The position numbers were made by a program, and so were the translations under genes. A stretch of 64,000 nucleotides of DNA, from positions 22,193,735 to 22,257,734 of the forward strand of contig NC_071396.1 in NCBI RefSeq assembly GCF_022682495.2, read 5' to 3'. Origin of the DNA: Desmodus rotundus. Taxonomy: Eukaryota > Chordata > Mammalia > Chiroptera > Phyllostomidae. This document shows, piece after piece, positions 45,885 through 56,636 of the stretch. The notes below the pieces were generated by a model. The model ran no database searches. It saw only the letters and a program-made list of their open reading frames with translations, and was not told the DNA's origin. Within the stretch, counting starts at the first letter, position 1. Each line of letters opens with the position of its first letter.

Positions 45885-46705
45885 ATGAACAAATGGTATT
45901 CCTTTTATTACAACAGTTTCAACCTTGGCTTAAAGGGTCACAATATGTTTTCAGTAATGTTCCACGTTACATAAACTAGGTTTGCTGTGTTATATATACT
46001 AGTTACTTAGCACCAAATTTTTAGCCACTCATTTTGCTAAATTTGAGAAAATTACTAAACTCTGGCCTACAAAATTACAGTGGCTATTTCTTACTAATAA
46101 TACTCCAAAAGAATTTTGTTTTACCGTCCTCTATCTACTTTACGGTCTGATGCCAAACAAATAAAATTCTTTAAAATATATAAAATACTTCCTGGTAAGA
46201 TTTGGGAGGAAAAAGTTTTAAAAATTTAGAGGCTACCTTGAGTACCCTAACAGAACATACTCTGCCTCTAGACTGTATTTTCGGTCAATATGCCTAATGC
46301 TATACACACTAACAGTACTGGGAGTGAGTTTTAACATTCCTAAGGGAATACTGCATTTAACCAAACATTTAATTTCCTATTAAATATTTTGAGGAAAGTG
46401 CAAGTAAAAAGATCAACAGATTTTAAAAGCTTTAAGAGCAAGAAAGAACAGAAGTATCTGAACCTGTACCTGCAAACATACAGAACTCCGGGCTCCAGGA
46501 TACGTAAGGCGAGAGTGAATATAAATGCAGGGGTTTTAAAGGACTACTTTAAATTGCAATGTCCAATGTGCATACAAAACAGCACGCTTTGTGCCGGTGG
46601 CATGAACCAGAGCACAAACCACAAATTGTAGTGTTAACCACAACTTCCTGAGCGACTGACACACTATTGGTGAGGCATCAGTGGTATGCGAGACCCATTT
46701 TCTTT
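45885..46705 (-). other. SPRTN: SPRTN 3' UTR
   Basis: Extends from the stop codon to a predicted cleavage site about 20 bases past AATAAA, which is the complement of 45904-45909. No repeat of recent origin lies inside. The end is inferred. Confidence 0.5.
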
Positions 46706-47445
46706 TCAAACGCTGCTGCTGCTCTTGACTTTGATGCTGTCATCTTGAAGGCACAAATCTAAGTGCTCGTTAATCTGAGACTCCACTACTTCTCTCTGAC
46801 AGACAGGACAGTTGACCGTTATGCTGTGACTGGATGAACTGCTAGAATTCTGAACTGCGGCCACAGGGTGTGAGCCACGCTCTGGATCGTTCCCACCACT
46901 CTGTGTTTTCTCCTTCTTGATGAAAAATTTGTCAAAAAGTGTCTTGTCTTCCAGCCTGGGTCGTTTACTTGGGAGTTCGTTTTTAGTCCCACTCGCGTCC
47001 TGGGATGCACACGTCGACCCCACTGCTTTTAAAGCATTTCTCAGAGCTGTCTTAGCAGAGGAAGCCTTCCTCTCAGAACTAGAAGAGACGGAGTTTTTAC
47101 CAATGTCACCAACGGTTACACTTTTCCGTGGGGACCCAGTCATACTCCTGAAGGCCTTTTGACTGGCAGTTGATACTCTAGGAAAGTAGTTGCTTAAAAC
47201 ATTTGGGGGACTGCTGCTGAGAACAGGAGAGACCAGAGAAGTTGCTTTCCTTGAACCACTCTGTCCAAATGTCAGCTCAGCTTTAGAATTTGGCCTTTCG
47301 GCATTTGTGGAGGGGTCCTGACTTAGGAGGCCTCGGGTTTTAGTGACAGCACGTGGGGCGGCGTACTTCCCAGACGAAAGGGAGTTGTTTGTTTCTCCTA
47401 GAACGTGTCCTCTCCCACTAAACGGGACAACTCTGTTCAGTTTAT
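46706..47445 (-). CDS. SPRTN: SPRTN coding exon 5
   Basis: Acceptor CAG before 47445, stop TGA at 46706-46708. It encodes the low-complexity regulatory half: SHP motif, PIP-like box, a basic KRPR cluster and the UBZ4 finger. Low sequence conservation is normal outside these motifs. Confidence 0.96.
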
Positions 47446-50400
47446 CTGCAAAAGATAACCAAGTAAAATTTTCCTTGACTCAAAATCAATACAGCAACAA
47501 GTATTAAGCCAAAGGATAGTTTTTGCAAATGAAGAAATACTATTTTATCCTAATTTAGATCCATATAACTACCTCTCAATGAAAGAAAGACAGTCTTTAG
47601 CAGTTCGAGAACTTGTACTGAGAACGTAAAGGGCAGAATACACACGGTCTGCCTTTTAGACGGGGCGTTCCACCTCGCAAAGGCCCACTTAAGACTTTTT
47701 TAAGTTTCGTGGCAGGGGGAACACCTGCCACTGCACTCTCTTCCTCCTCGCAGCAAGGAGAACGCAATCTCTCCACATAAATTCTTCTACAACTCCACAA
47801 CTTAGCATTTCAGATTTGGGAGATGCAATTTAGGGCCCTGGGTCCTAGCACATCAAGTCAGCAGCTTCCCCAGGGAAGCAGCATTTTTAGTAGTAACCTG
47901 GTTACCTCTTCAAAAGGCAGGGATTCTGAGCCAGTCCGAAGATGAGGTCCTGGCACACTCGTCATGCTCTCTCCAAGCGACAGCACAGACATCCCAAGGA
48001 GAAGCCACCTGGCCAGAGTCCAACCGATAGGAAGGGGCGCAGTGACGACGTGCGTTCCGGGCATTGTTTTTTGAATGACTGTTTTTATTTTGACAATCTT
48101 TTTGCCTTGTGTTTCCTAATGACTCACTGGGTCAAGATAGGGAAAGGGATTTTACCCTCAAATATTATCAGTGGAAACGATTTCTATACTTACTCCCACC
48201 TACAGAGAGCAAAGGATATTTTTCTACCATCAAAGTCTACACTCGAAAGCTTCCAGACACAATCCTTAAGCTTCTCTTAATACCTGTTGTCTTCGCCCAG
48301 TAGCTACAGCTGTGGGACAGTTGGAAGAACAGAGAGAGTTACCTTTATTCTCTGCTGCTGCTAGTTTAGTCTTTCCTTTGCCTTTTTTTGAGTAGTTCTC
48401 CGGTTCCTTGATTTTAACGTAAGTCCCTCCACAGGTGCTCTGGTGCTCCGCCCACCAATAGTCATGAGCAGAGGGCGCCCTGTTGGTGGCCCGCTTGACA
48501 TAGCCGTAGTAGGGTTTGCGGAACTGACACGGCCCGTCACAGCGCCACCAGTGCCGCCGGTACTCGTCCACCTCATCGTGGAAGGTGTGGTATATCTGGG
48601 TGAAAGAAAGGTTTCAGCGTTGAGCGGGCAAGTGGACAACTGTCAGAAAATAGGTGAGAAACTTTTTTCTTAAAGCTTTCCAGTTTCCCAGAGCTTTCTG
48701 AGCTTTACTTTGGGAAAGACAGCAACTACATTTAGCTTCTGTTCAAAAGGTCATTTTAATGGGAAAGAGCAGCAGTTAACTTAATATTTCATGAACTGTG
48801 TCAAGATTGAAAAATGTGGACGAAAAAGAAAAAAAAAACCTTACAGAAAAACACAAAGCCTTTATACGTGCTAGAAGTTTTAGAAAACAAATGTTAAAAT
48901 GATCAAAAACTAGGGTAAAGACAAGAGTTTATGTAATGCCATAATAAGTAAGAATTGTCCCCTGTGAGTATTAATCCCAAAGGGTTCCAAAGGACCATTT
49001 CTCTACGTGCTGGACCCCCGACGACACAAGCATCTTGCCCAGGGCGGCCTATGCTAAACCCCGCTCTGCACATCCACACGGCGCTCTGCGCGTGTCCGTG
49101 TAATAAGCCTGTGGGCTGTCATTTTGTCTATTTACAGATGAAACAGTCTCCAGAATTCAAATGTTTTCATCTTCCTATCCCTAGTGGCTAAAACAAGCTG
49201 GGCACAGTGAAGGTGCGCTCAGTCTTTGCTGACTGAGTGAACAGGGAGCTTCATTCGCTGAGCTGAGCAAAATTCTCTGTGTGTGAATGCGCTCTTCACT
49301 CCTCAATCCAGGATCATTTTGTTTCACCCCCTGGACAAAAGCTTACTTAGAACTCAAGCAGAAGACAGAGAAGAGTGCTGAAGGAAAGGAAGGCCAGCCC
49401 TCCCACCTGGGCGGCAGTGAGGGTGGCAGGGCACTATTTAAAACAAAAACACACTCGCCTACATGGCATTGAGTACCGGTTCTTCTGGCTTCTCAGTGGG
49501 ACATTACAATCTGCGTAAGACAAGGAGTATCTGCACATGAGGTTTTTTAAATCAAAGACAATGTAACTTTTTAATAAATGCCCCTTGTGGGAAAGAATGC
49601 TAAGCTTTCCATAACTCTACAGATAACTAAAATTCTGTCACTTGGCAAGCATGCAAACAACGCACAAATGCTCCGAGAAGAGACCGGAGAGCACAGGTGT
49701 GGGGCGGGGGTGTGTAAGATGCCGCTTTCTCTCACGTTGAGAAGTCTGCTTACTAGTCACTGACAAAAAAATCCGGGAATGGGGTCTGTTTTGCTTGAGA
49801 CTCCTCTGACTCCTACAGGCTGGGAGTGTGACTTTTTAACAATGTAGTCGCTAAAATAAAAATGCTCTGCAATGTGAAACTGGACGCCCTGTGGAGTTTG
49901 TTATAACAGGATGTAACCTGAAAAAGCAAGGGTGTCCACTCGATCAAACCTCTCCTACATAAAAACACACAGGCATCCAAGATAAAAGAATATATCCTCT
50001 TCCCGCTGAGCAATAGGAAGCATACCAGGACTTTGCTTTAAGTGCAAATTCTAATGAAGAAGCTAGAAGCCTTTTATACTGACAACTCCATAGTTTTTTT
50101 TGCTCATCTGGATTTTATGTGATTGTTTTTCAGTGCAAGCCCACTAATCATGAGTGCTTGAGAAAGTTCACACTGACAGCCAGAAAAAATACATCGAGTG
50201 TGAGCACTTCTCATTCTCCATCATATTGGCCTTACTACATTTTAAAGGAAGGAAAAAGCCCAAATAGCAAAGAATTTTTTTCAATTTGTTTTTTGTAATT
50301 GAATTTGAGAGAGGAAGAGGGAGGGGGAGATTCATTTGTTGTTCCACTTATTTATACATTCATTGGTTGATTTTCGTATGTGCAGACTGGGGATCGAACC

Positions 50401-53400
50401 TGCAACCTTGGTGTGTGGGGAGGATGCTCTAACCAACTGGTTACTGGCCAGGCCAAAGAATTTAATCTGTGTAGGAATGAATGGTCTATTTGGTTCCCTT
50501 GTAGGGGCGCTAGCTACATTAACTATCTCGTGTAGAGGTCCAGAAAGAGCAGTAAGAGTCACCCTGTGTTCGGAGCTACGACAGCAGAATAAAATACTGG
50601 CGAAGGTTCAGTATCTGCTGAGGAGACTCACAGGACAGAGACGTTACAGCCCACTGGAAAGATGAGAGCTCGTGGACAAGGAACGGAAGTGGCACGTTTT
50701 AGAGAAGGGTTTTTGAGGAAAGGGAAGGAGGTGACCAGTTCAGTTAGAAACACAAGACCTAAGCAGGGGAGTTGTGGGAGGTAAGACAAAAGCAACAGAG
50801 CATTTATTGGATAAAATGAATTAACAATAAAAACAACTATTAGAACTCAAACTGCAAAACTCTTTTGCATGTATTTCTTCCTTTAATCCTCACAAGGACC
50901 CAACAGACAGGAATTATCATCATCCTCACTCACGGTGTCCAACCTGCGGCCCAATACAAAATCGCAAATTTACTTAAAACATGATGAGATTTCCTTGTGA
51001 TTACGTGTCGCTATGTATTTAACGTGTGGCCCAGAGACACCAGAAGGTCGGACACCTGTCATGTCAGTAAACTGCAGGGTAGCAGAGTTCAGCAGGCTCC
51101 CCAGTTAATAACCTGCATCTGAGCCCCAGCAATCTGACTCCCCATGCTGTTTGGACCCCAGGCTCTGCCATCTCCCACGACACTATGTGGACATGGGAAT
51201 CAAAGCAGACCGCCGAGGAACGGAGGACGTGAGAAACGGCAGCAGGACACAGGGCAGCCTGGAGGAGGAGACTATGAGGGAACAGGCCAGGGGACAGGGA
51301 TCGCAGGCCTGGCATGGTCAGAGGCCTTGGACACGGCTGGCTGTGCCGCCGTTCCACTCTGCTCCTCCCAGACCAGCCAGCCAGCTTCCCCAGGCCTCGC
51401 CGGGCCAACCCTCCAGGCAGTACTTGTTCTCCCCGTTTCTAACTAGATCCCAGGAACGACTACGGGAAGTAACTGTAACCATCACAGACGCGTGTGGCTC
51501 CACCTACCGTGATGTTGGCCCCCGTCAGGCAATTGATGCGATGCATGTGCTTACAAAACTCGGGGCCGTGCCCTTCCCGGTCTTTATCGTTGTTAGTGAC
51601 AAACAAATAGGCGTGTATCATTTCATGCAGGAGGGTCTGAAACAGAAAACAAATAAATTTGTGACACTTTTGAAATAAAAATGCATTTTCTTACTCTGCG
51701 TGGGGTCGTACCCTTCTTTGGCTCCCAGACTCCTTTCAGAAGCTGGTAAGAAGTCGTGAGGCATCTTTCTAGAAAACATCCTCGCACACGTGCACAGCAC
51801 TGCGCAGACCCCGAGGCTCTGCAGAGCCCAGCACGGGACTCCCTGTTCCAGGGGCGCCTTTTCATCTACTCATCGAGATCCAGAAGGAGGGATCAACGAG
51901 TTCACTGCATAAAAACTTTACAATTCTCACTATGATTTACATGATGAAAACATTCGAACACCTGAGGAAAATTTTTTTTTAAAATTTTACAATTCTGTCT
52001 GATGTAAAAAAACACCTTAAGTGAACAAACTCAGAAAAATATGTGTGCAACTCATCTCCCAGGCTGCTGATTCCTGAACTATAAAGAGCTCCTCTGGTCA
52101 ACAGGAAAATGACAACAACCCGATTTTAAAATGGGCCACAGTCACAGAGTTCACGGAAAAAGAAATACAAATAATCTAATTCACATGAAAAAACGTTCAA
52201 CTCCATTTATAAAACAAAGGCAGATTAATACTAGTGTACCACTTCTTGTTTATCAAGATTAGTAAGGCTGGCAAGTTACTTAAAAACAATAAAAAATCAG
52301 TAGAGTCTGGCACCATCAGTAAGGCTAAGGAAAACACCCCCCCCCCCCAGCTCTGGTAGGAGTGCAAACCATGCAACTCCTATGGAGAGTTCGGGAACAC
52401 CCAACGAAGTCACAAGTGCACGTGTCCTTTCACCCGGCAACACCCAGACGGTACAAAAGGTCCTGTGTCCCGAGTGTTTTCACTGTGGCATTGTGTGCAA
52501 TGGCAAGGGCTTAGAAGTAGGTGTTTAGCACTAGGGGCCTGGTTGAATGAACGAGGGTACATCCACATAATGGAATACTGTGCGGCCATAAAAAACAAAA
52601 ATGAAAAAGATCTCTGTGAAATGATTTGGGGAAACCGACTGAGTATATTGTTTTAATGTAAAGTTTTAAAACACGCTCATAAAACCAAATGCACTCCACA
52701 CCATGGATGGAGAAATTTAAGTGCAAAATTAACAAAAGCATTTTAACGCTGTTTCATACTTTGTTCTAAAAATTACAGATACATTTTAAATTATATTTTA
52801 TTGTTTATGCTGTTACAGTTGTCCCAATTTTACCCGCCTTGTCCTCCTCCATCCATACCTCCCCACTCCCTCAGGCAACCCCCACACCGTTGTCCGTGAC
52901 CATGGGTCATGCGTGTATGTTCTTTGGCTGCTGCTTTCCCTACGCTGTACTTCACATCTCTGTGACTGTTCTGTGACTACCACTTTGTACTTCTTAATCC
53001 CTTCACCTTTTCCACCCTCCCCCAAACCTCCTCCCATCTGGCAACCATCAAAATATTTTCTGTATCTATGCTTCTGTTTGTGTTCTGCTTGTTTATGTTG
53101 GTTTTTAGATCCAGCTGTTGACATATGTATTTATGGCCATTTTATTCATATTTTTATTTTCCTTAAAGAAGACCTTTAATATTTCACATAATACTAGTTT
53201 GATGATGATGAACTTTAGCTTTTTCTTGTCTGGGAAGCTGTTTATCTGTCCTTCAATTCTAAATGATAGCTTTGCTGGGTAGGGCAATCCTGGTTGCAGG
53301 CCCTTGCTTTTCATCGCTTTGAATATTTCTTGCCAATCCCTTCTGGCCAGTAAAGTTTCAGAAATCAGCTGACAGTCTTACGGGAGCTCCCCTGCAGGTG

Positions 53401-55999
53401 ACTAATTGCTTTCTCTCTTGCTGCTTTTAAGATTCTCTTTATATTTAACCTTTGGCATTTTAATTATGATGTGCCATTATTATTTGGGGTTGTTAGGGTA
53501 TTTTTATTTAATAATTTTATTATTATAAAATGCCCCTCTTTTTTCCTAGTAAAACCTCTTCCCTTAAAAGCTTTAGTCTATTAATCTTTATAGAATAAAT
53601 ATGTATTGATCGTTGAATTAACACTTAATTTTAAAATAAATAAATGTTATGATATAATAAACACCCTTGGGGGGGAATCTTTAGTCTGGTCCTATTATAA
53701 CCACAATAGCTTTCTGCTGTTAAATGTTTGGATGATACACTTCTTTCATCTTTTTAAATTTAACACATGCGTTTTTCTCTCTTTTAATCTAGTATGTCAC
53801 TCCATGTCTTTAACTGGGGTGTTTAGTCTACTTATATTTAATATAATTACTGATATTGTGTTTAATATCATTACTGATATATGGTTATCTTTTTTTCTGG
53901 CCTTTGTTCCTTTATTCCTTTCTTTTTAAAAAATTAACTAAGTATTTCTGTCATACCATTTTACATTTAGTAGCTATTTACTTTTTTAAAAATTGTGGTG
54001 AAAAAACAGTAACATAAAATTTACCATCTTAACCATTTTTAAACCTATAGTTCAGTAATGTTATGTACATTCTTTATTGTGAAACCCATTATGTTCTACT
54101 ATCCTTAAAAACAGCATCCCTCATTTTTCCAAGCATTATTTTAACATATCTCCCATCCAACCTCCACCACCCTATGCTCTTTCGTGCTTACATTTCAGGT
54201 GATATAATTGGGGAAAGACAAGTCACCCTGTGTGCGTCTTGGGGATTTTCAGGCATTTACTAGGCTCTACTGAGGAGTTTCTACTGCTGCGCTTGGGGAG
54301 CGGGGGTGACCACCACCTCCAGCTACGGAAAGCACCCTCTGCCAGTGTGCGTTGCCCACTCAGCCAAATGTCCTGGGAGGGCAGCACCACGGGGGGTTAA
54401 CAGAAGAGAATCAAAACTGGTGTCTTGATAGAAAAATTTGGATTCTAAGTTTTTCTGTTTCTAAATGTGCAACTTAAACCAGTTACTTAACCTCTCTGAA
54501 CCTTAATTTCCTTATTTATAAAAATGAAGGTAACACATATTGAAATGTGTAAATTATTATAAATATCAAACTAGATACTATACCTGAAAGCCTTTAACTC
54601 TGAAGCACTATAAAAATAAGGCAGTCTTATTATTTGCCCCACAATTCAAGTTTGCAATGAGAGAATACGATTTTTTTTTACATGCACAGGTTAATTCACA
54701 GCAGTCTAAATCAGTAAGAATTTCTAAATTACTGGTCTAAGAATCAAGTTTATGCAAAGAATACCTCCACAAGGTCCTTTCTTGGTCTCAACTTTAAGAG
54801 GGGTTCGCTGAGACGGATGGAACACATTCCACCGCTCCCTTCATAGGTGCATATCCCAGCACACCTGGAAGACAACCACCACCAAAGCATTATTTGCCAG
54901 ATACACACAAAAGGGAAACATGAAAAATCAAGCCCTTATACATTCTTGAGCAGTTCACACAAGAGAACTCCATGGCAGATGGCTTTCTTAAAAGCATCCC
55001 CACGTTGTTAAAAGAGACCTGCATCTCACCCCAGGTAGGGCGCTACGTGAGCGACAGTGACTTCCCTTCCCCCAGCCAGGCTGCAAAAGCTCAGGGAAGA
55101 TAATGTTCTGCCGCTCCCGTCTCCTTCCTACGAACTTTCATCACTTGGTGGTGGTAACAGCGCCATCTCCACCAACCCATCTCCAAAGCTGTAACAGTCT
55201 TATTTTTAGCTTGAATACTACCTAAGTTTTAGGTAGTACGTAACCACCTCTTGAACTTGTTAATAACTCCGTTCACGTACAGGCCTATATTCTTTCATAT
55301 CGGGATTTCCCCAACTTAGCGTGTGGGAAAGGGACCCTAGGGGCGTCCCTGAAGACCCCCCGGGGTCCAGAACTATGGGAATGCCACCCCCGCCCCCAAC
55401 TCTAACTCCCAGCTCACTGCTAAGTGATGGTGTGCTAACAGCACAGAAGAAAGGACAAGTCCTGAGCCCTAAGGAACCAGCAAAACACAAATCAGAGACG
55501 TGCTCATTGATTTTCAAATGAGGTGAGATTCCTAGAAACACCCTTTTTTTTCAGTATGTCCGTCGAAAGTCAAGCGGTAGCGAAGTGGGCCACACAGCTT
55601 TCTTACAGTTGTTTCAGCGGGAGAGAGACGGCAGGGACGGAGAAATACACCAGAGGAACCGCCTGGTCCGAAACCGGACCCCTCGTTTAACTGCCCTGGG
55701 TCCGTCGGCGGTGGGGGAAGGGGGAGAAGAAGAGCCCCGCCCACCTCCCCCGCACCCGGCGGGTTCGGGACTCACAGGGTCATTCGCCTGCTCCACTTCA
55801 CCTCGACGGCCTCCAGCTGGCCCCAGAAGAACCGATCGTTAAACTGCACAAACAGGGCCTGCAGATCCGGGGTGGGATCCACCAACTCCCAGGACTCGTC
55901 CACCAGTGATAGGGGCTCCTGGGGGGCCTGACTGAGCTTCGGAACTGGCAAGTTCCACTCCTCCTGAAGCCGTAGTGCCAAAACCAGGTCCTCATCCAT
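46706..55999 (-). CDS. SPRTN: SPRTN (Spartan) DNA-protein crosslink metalloprotease
   Basis: Five coding exons on the minus strand, 55776-55999, 54765-54864, 51508-51636, 48343-48595 and 46706-47445, total 1446 nt and 481 residues (human about 489). SPRTN is a nuclear DNA-dependent zinc protease that degrades proteins crosslinked to DNA during replication. The SprT domain is in exons 1-4. Its HEMIH motif gives H112, E113 and H116, with the third ligand H131. The C-terminal half has an SHP-type p97-binding motif (F244-S-G-R-G), a PIP-like box at 316-323 and a UBZ4 zinc finger with C448, C451, H463 and C467. All introns have GT-AG ends and compatible phases. The PIP-like box has Pro where the canonical Gln is expected. 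The gene is head to head with EXOC8. Confidence 0.97.
47446..48342 (-). other. SPRTN: SPRTN intron 4
   Basis: Donor GTAACT after 48343, acceptor TTTGCAG before 47445. Nothing else recognised. Confidence 0.93.
48343..48595 (-). CDS. SPRTN: SPRTN coding exon 4
   Basis: 253 nt. Encodes the rest of the SprT domain, including the zinc-binding subdomain with its RRHWWRC and GPC segments and the HDYWWAEHQSTCGG segment. It ends in a Lys-rich stretch. Confidence 0.97.
50278..50453 (-). mobile_element. Ves-related SINE (antisense)
   Basis: GAATTTGAGAGAGGAAGAGG tail, GGGGATCGAACCTGCAACC (B-box complement) and CAACTGGTTACTGGCCAGG. A 10-bp duplication CAAAGAATTT flanks it. The interior differs from the other copies, so it may be a separate subfamily. 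Confidence 0.85.
50938..51062. mobile_element. hAT-type MITE
   Basis: GGTGTCCAACCTGCGGCCC and the complementary GGTCGGACACCTGT are its ends. The interior AAATTTACTTAAAACATGATG and GAGATTTCCTTGTGATTAC are the complement of the interior of the 34375 copy. Confidence 0.8.
51508..51636 (-). CDS. SPRTN: SPRTN coding exon 3 (protease active site)
   Basis: Exactly 43 codons between TTTCAG and GTAGGT. It encodes the HEMIH zinc-protease motif and the third histidine in EGHGPEF. Confidence 0.98.
52060..52720 (+). mobile_element. Old L1 ORF2 3' fragment (sense to window)
   Basis: CAACCCGATTTTAAAATGGGC, GGTAGGAGTGCAAACCATGC and CACATAATGGAATACTGTGC are landmarks of the L1 ORF2 3' part, all frames broken. 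Confidence 0.75.
52795..53490 (-). mobile_element. Half-L1 (HAL1-like) element, 5'-truncated
   Basis: The 3' end shares TTATGCTGTTACAGTTGTCCC with the copy at 15058-16290. On the minus strand, the C-terminal part of L1 ORF1 (with PAKLSF and a following KSFP-type segment, 53105-53314) runs directly into the 3' UTR, without ORF2. It is truncated near 53490 inside ORF1. Confidence 0.75.
53515..54135 (-). mobile_element. Old L1 fragments (antisense to window)
   Basis: AATGCCCCTCTTTTTTCCTAG and ATTTAATATAATTACTGATAT resemble antisense L1 5' ORF2. CATAAAATTTACCATCTTAAC at 54016 is a common L1 3' UTR block. Probably two fragments. Confidence 0.6.
54395..54625 (+). mobile_element. MIR SINE (sense)
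   Basis: GTGCAACTTAAACCAGTTACT, TTAACCTCTCTGAACCTTAA and TTTCCTTATTTATAAAAATG are in the MIR core order. Confidence 0.8.
54765..54864 (-). CDS. SPRTN: SPRTN coding exon 2
   Basis: 100 nt between CAG and GTATTC. It encodes residues 75 to 108, with the conserved LCAGIC and PLLKLRPRKDL segments of the SprT domain. Confidence 0.97.
54865..55775 (-). other. SPRTN: SPRTN intron 1
   Basis: Donor GTGAGT, acceptor CCAG. No repeat was recognised. GC content rises towards exon 1. Confidence 0.92.
55776..55999 (-). CDS. SPRTN: SPRTN coding exon 1
   Basis: ATG at 55997-55999 starts an MDEDL N-terminus. The segment contains LALRLQEEWNL and WGQLEAVEVKW. It has 74 codons plus two bases of Leu75. A short insertion around residues 18-28 relative to human shifts later numbering by one. 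Confidence 0.96.
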
Positions 56000-56134
56000 C
56001 GCTGCCAGGCTCCCAGGCGGGGTCCGCCAGCGTTAGGCTCACTCCCGGGCGCCACTTCCCGTCACTAGGGCTCCAAAGGCCGCGCAGAGCTCTTAGAAGA
56101 TACCGGCTGTTGGGCTATCGGCTCACCCCGCGGG

Positions 56135-56144
56135 TCTCGCGAGA
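56135..56144. promoter_or_regulatory. TCTCGCGAGA palindrome
   Basis: A perfect 10-bp palindrome with two CpGs, lying about 140 bases upstream of the SPRTN ATG. This motif is known to be enriched in human CpG-island promoters. Confidence 0.85.
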
Positions 56145-56441
56145 ATTCAGGGGAAACTGGCTCGAGAACGAGAACTGAGTCTGCCCCAAACGCCGAAGCC
56201 AAGATTCTGAGGTTTAAGAAAAAGAACTCAGCATGACACCTTCTAATGGGCTCAAAACGTGGGTTCCCAGAACTCTGGCCAAGGAAGGTATCACGAAGCT
56301 GCTACCGCCTTCACGATACGTCCGTAACTTCAAAAACGTCACGGTAAGCTCATGCGCAGTACCTACGTCGTTCTTGGCCTCGCCCCCACTCACTTCCGCG
56401 TTAGCTCCTCAAGCGCAAGCGTTCTAGGCCGCTGGCGTTCC

Positions 56442-56484
56442 TGCGCAGGCGCATTGTCTGCATTCGGCTCATTGCGCAGGCGCA
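56442..56484. promoter_or_regulatory. Tandem NRF1-like sites
   Basis: The 12-mer TGCGCAGGCGCA occurs at 56442 and at 56473, spaced 31 bases, about three helical turns. A partial site ATGCGCA is near 56352. Confidence 0.75.
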
Positions 56485-56636
56485 CTACTGAAGCTCAGAC
56501 TCGGGTGCAGGCGTACTCGATTCCCTTCCAATCCTGCTTCCTCAGCCCCGTAGCTGCGCTGGGTTTGGGTGGGCCACGACAACGGCGGCACCGGCAACTG
56601 CGAGAGTGACAGCGACTGCGTGAGACGTGGACGGAA

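Larger units (their letters stand above)
48596..51507 (-). other. SPRTN: SPRTN intron 3
   Basis: Donor GTAGGT, acceptor CACCCAG. It contains a Ves SINE, a MIR-like trace near 50880-50930 and a hAT-type MITE. 48700-50270 and 51065-51500 show nothing identifiable. Confidence 0.9.
51637..54764 (-). other. SPRTN: SPRTN intron 2
   Basis: Donor GTATTC, acceptor TTTCAG. It is almost filled by an old L1, a half-L1, another antisense L1 and a MIR. A C-run of about 13 is at 52337-52350. Confidence 0.9.
56000..56636. promoter_or_regulatory. SPRTN-EXOC8 bidirectional promoter
   Basis: Only 637 bases separate the two start codons, which diverge. Visible candidate sites are TCTCGCGAGA (56135-56144), a half CRE ACGTCAC (56336-56342), an ETS-like ACTTCCGC near 56393, and two identical NRF1-like 12-mers TGCGCAGGCGCA (56442-56453 and 56473-56484). 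No TATA box is placed appropriately, consistent with a dispersed-start housekeeping promoter. Start sites are not determined. Confidence 0.85.

Noticed and set aside
51151..51678. 175-codon plus-strand open frame across SPRTN exon 3
   Set aside because: Part of it is the complement of SPRTN exon 3; the rest is intron. No domain or splice evidence.
55585..55842. Plus-strand frame in the SPRTN exon 1 region
   Set aside because: Shadow of GC-rich sequence on the strand opposite SPRTN exon 1.
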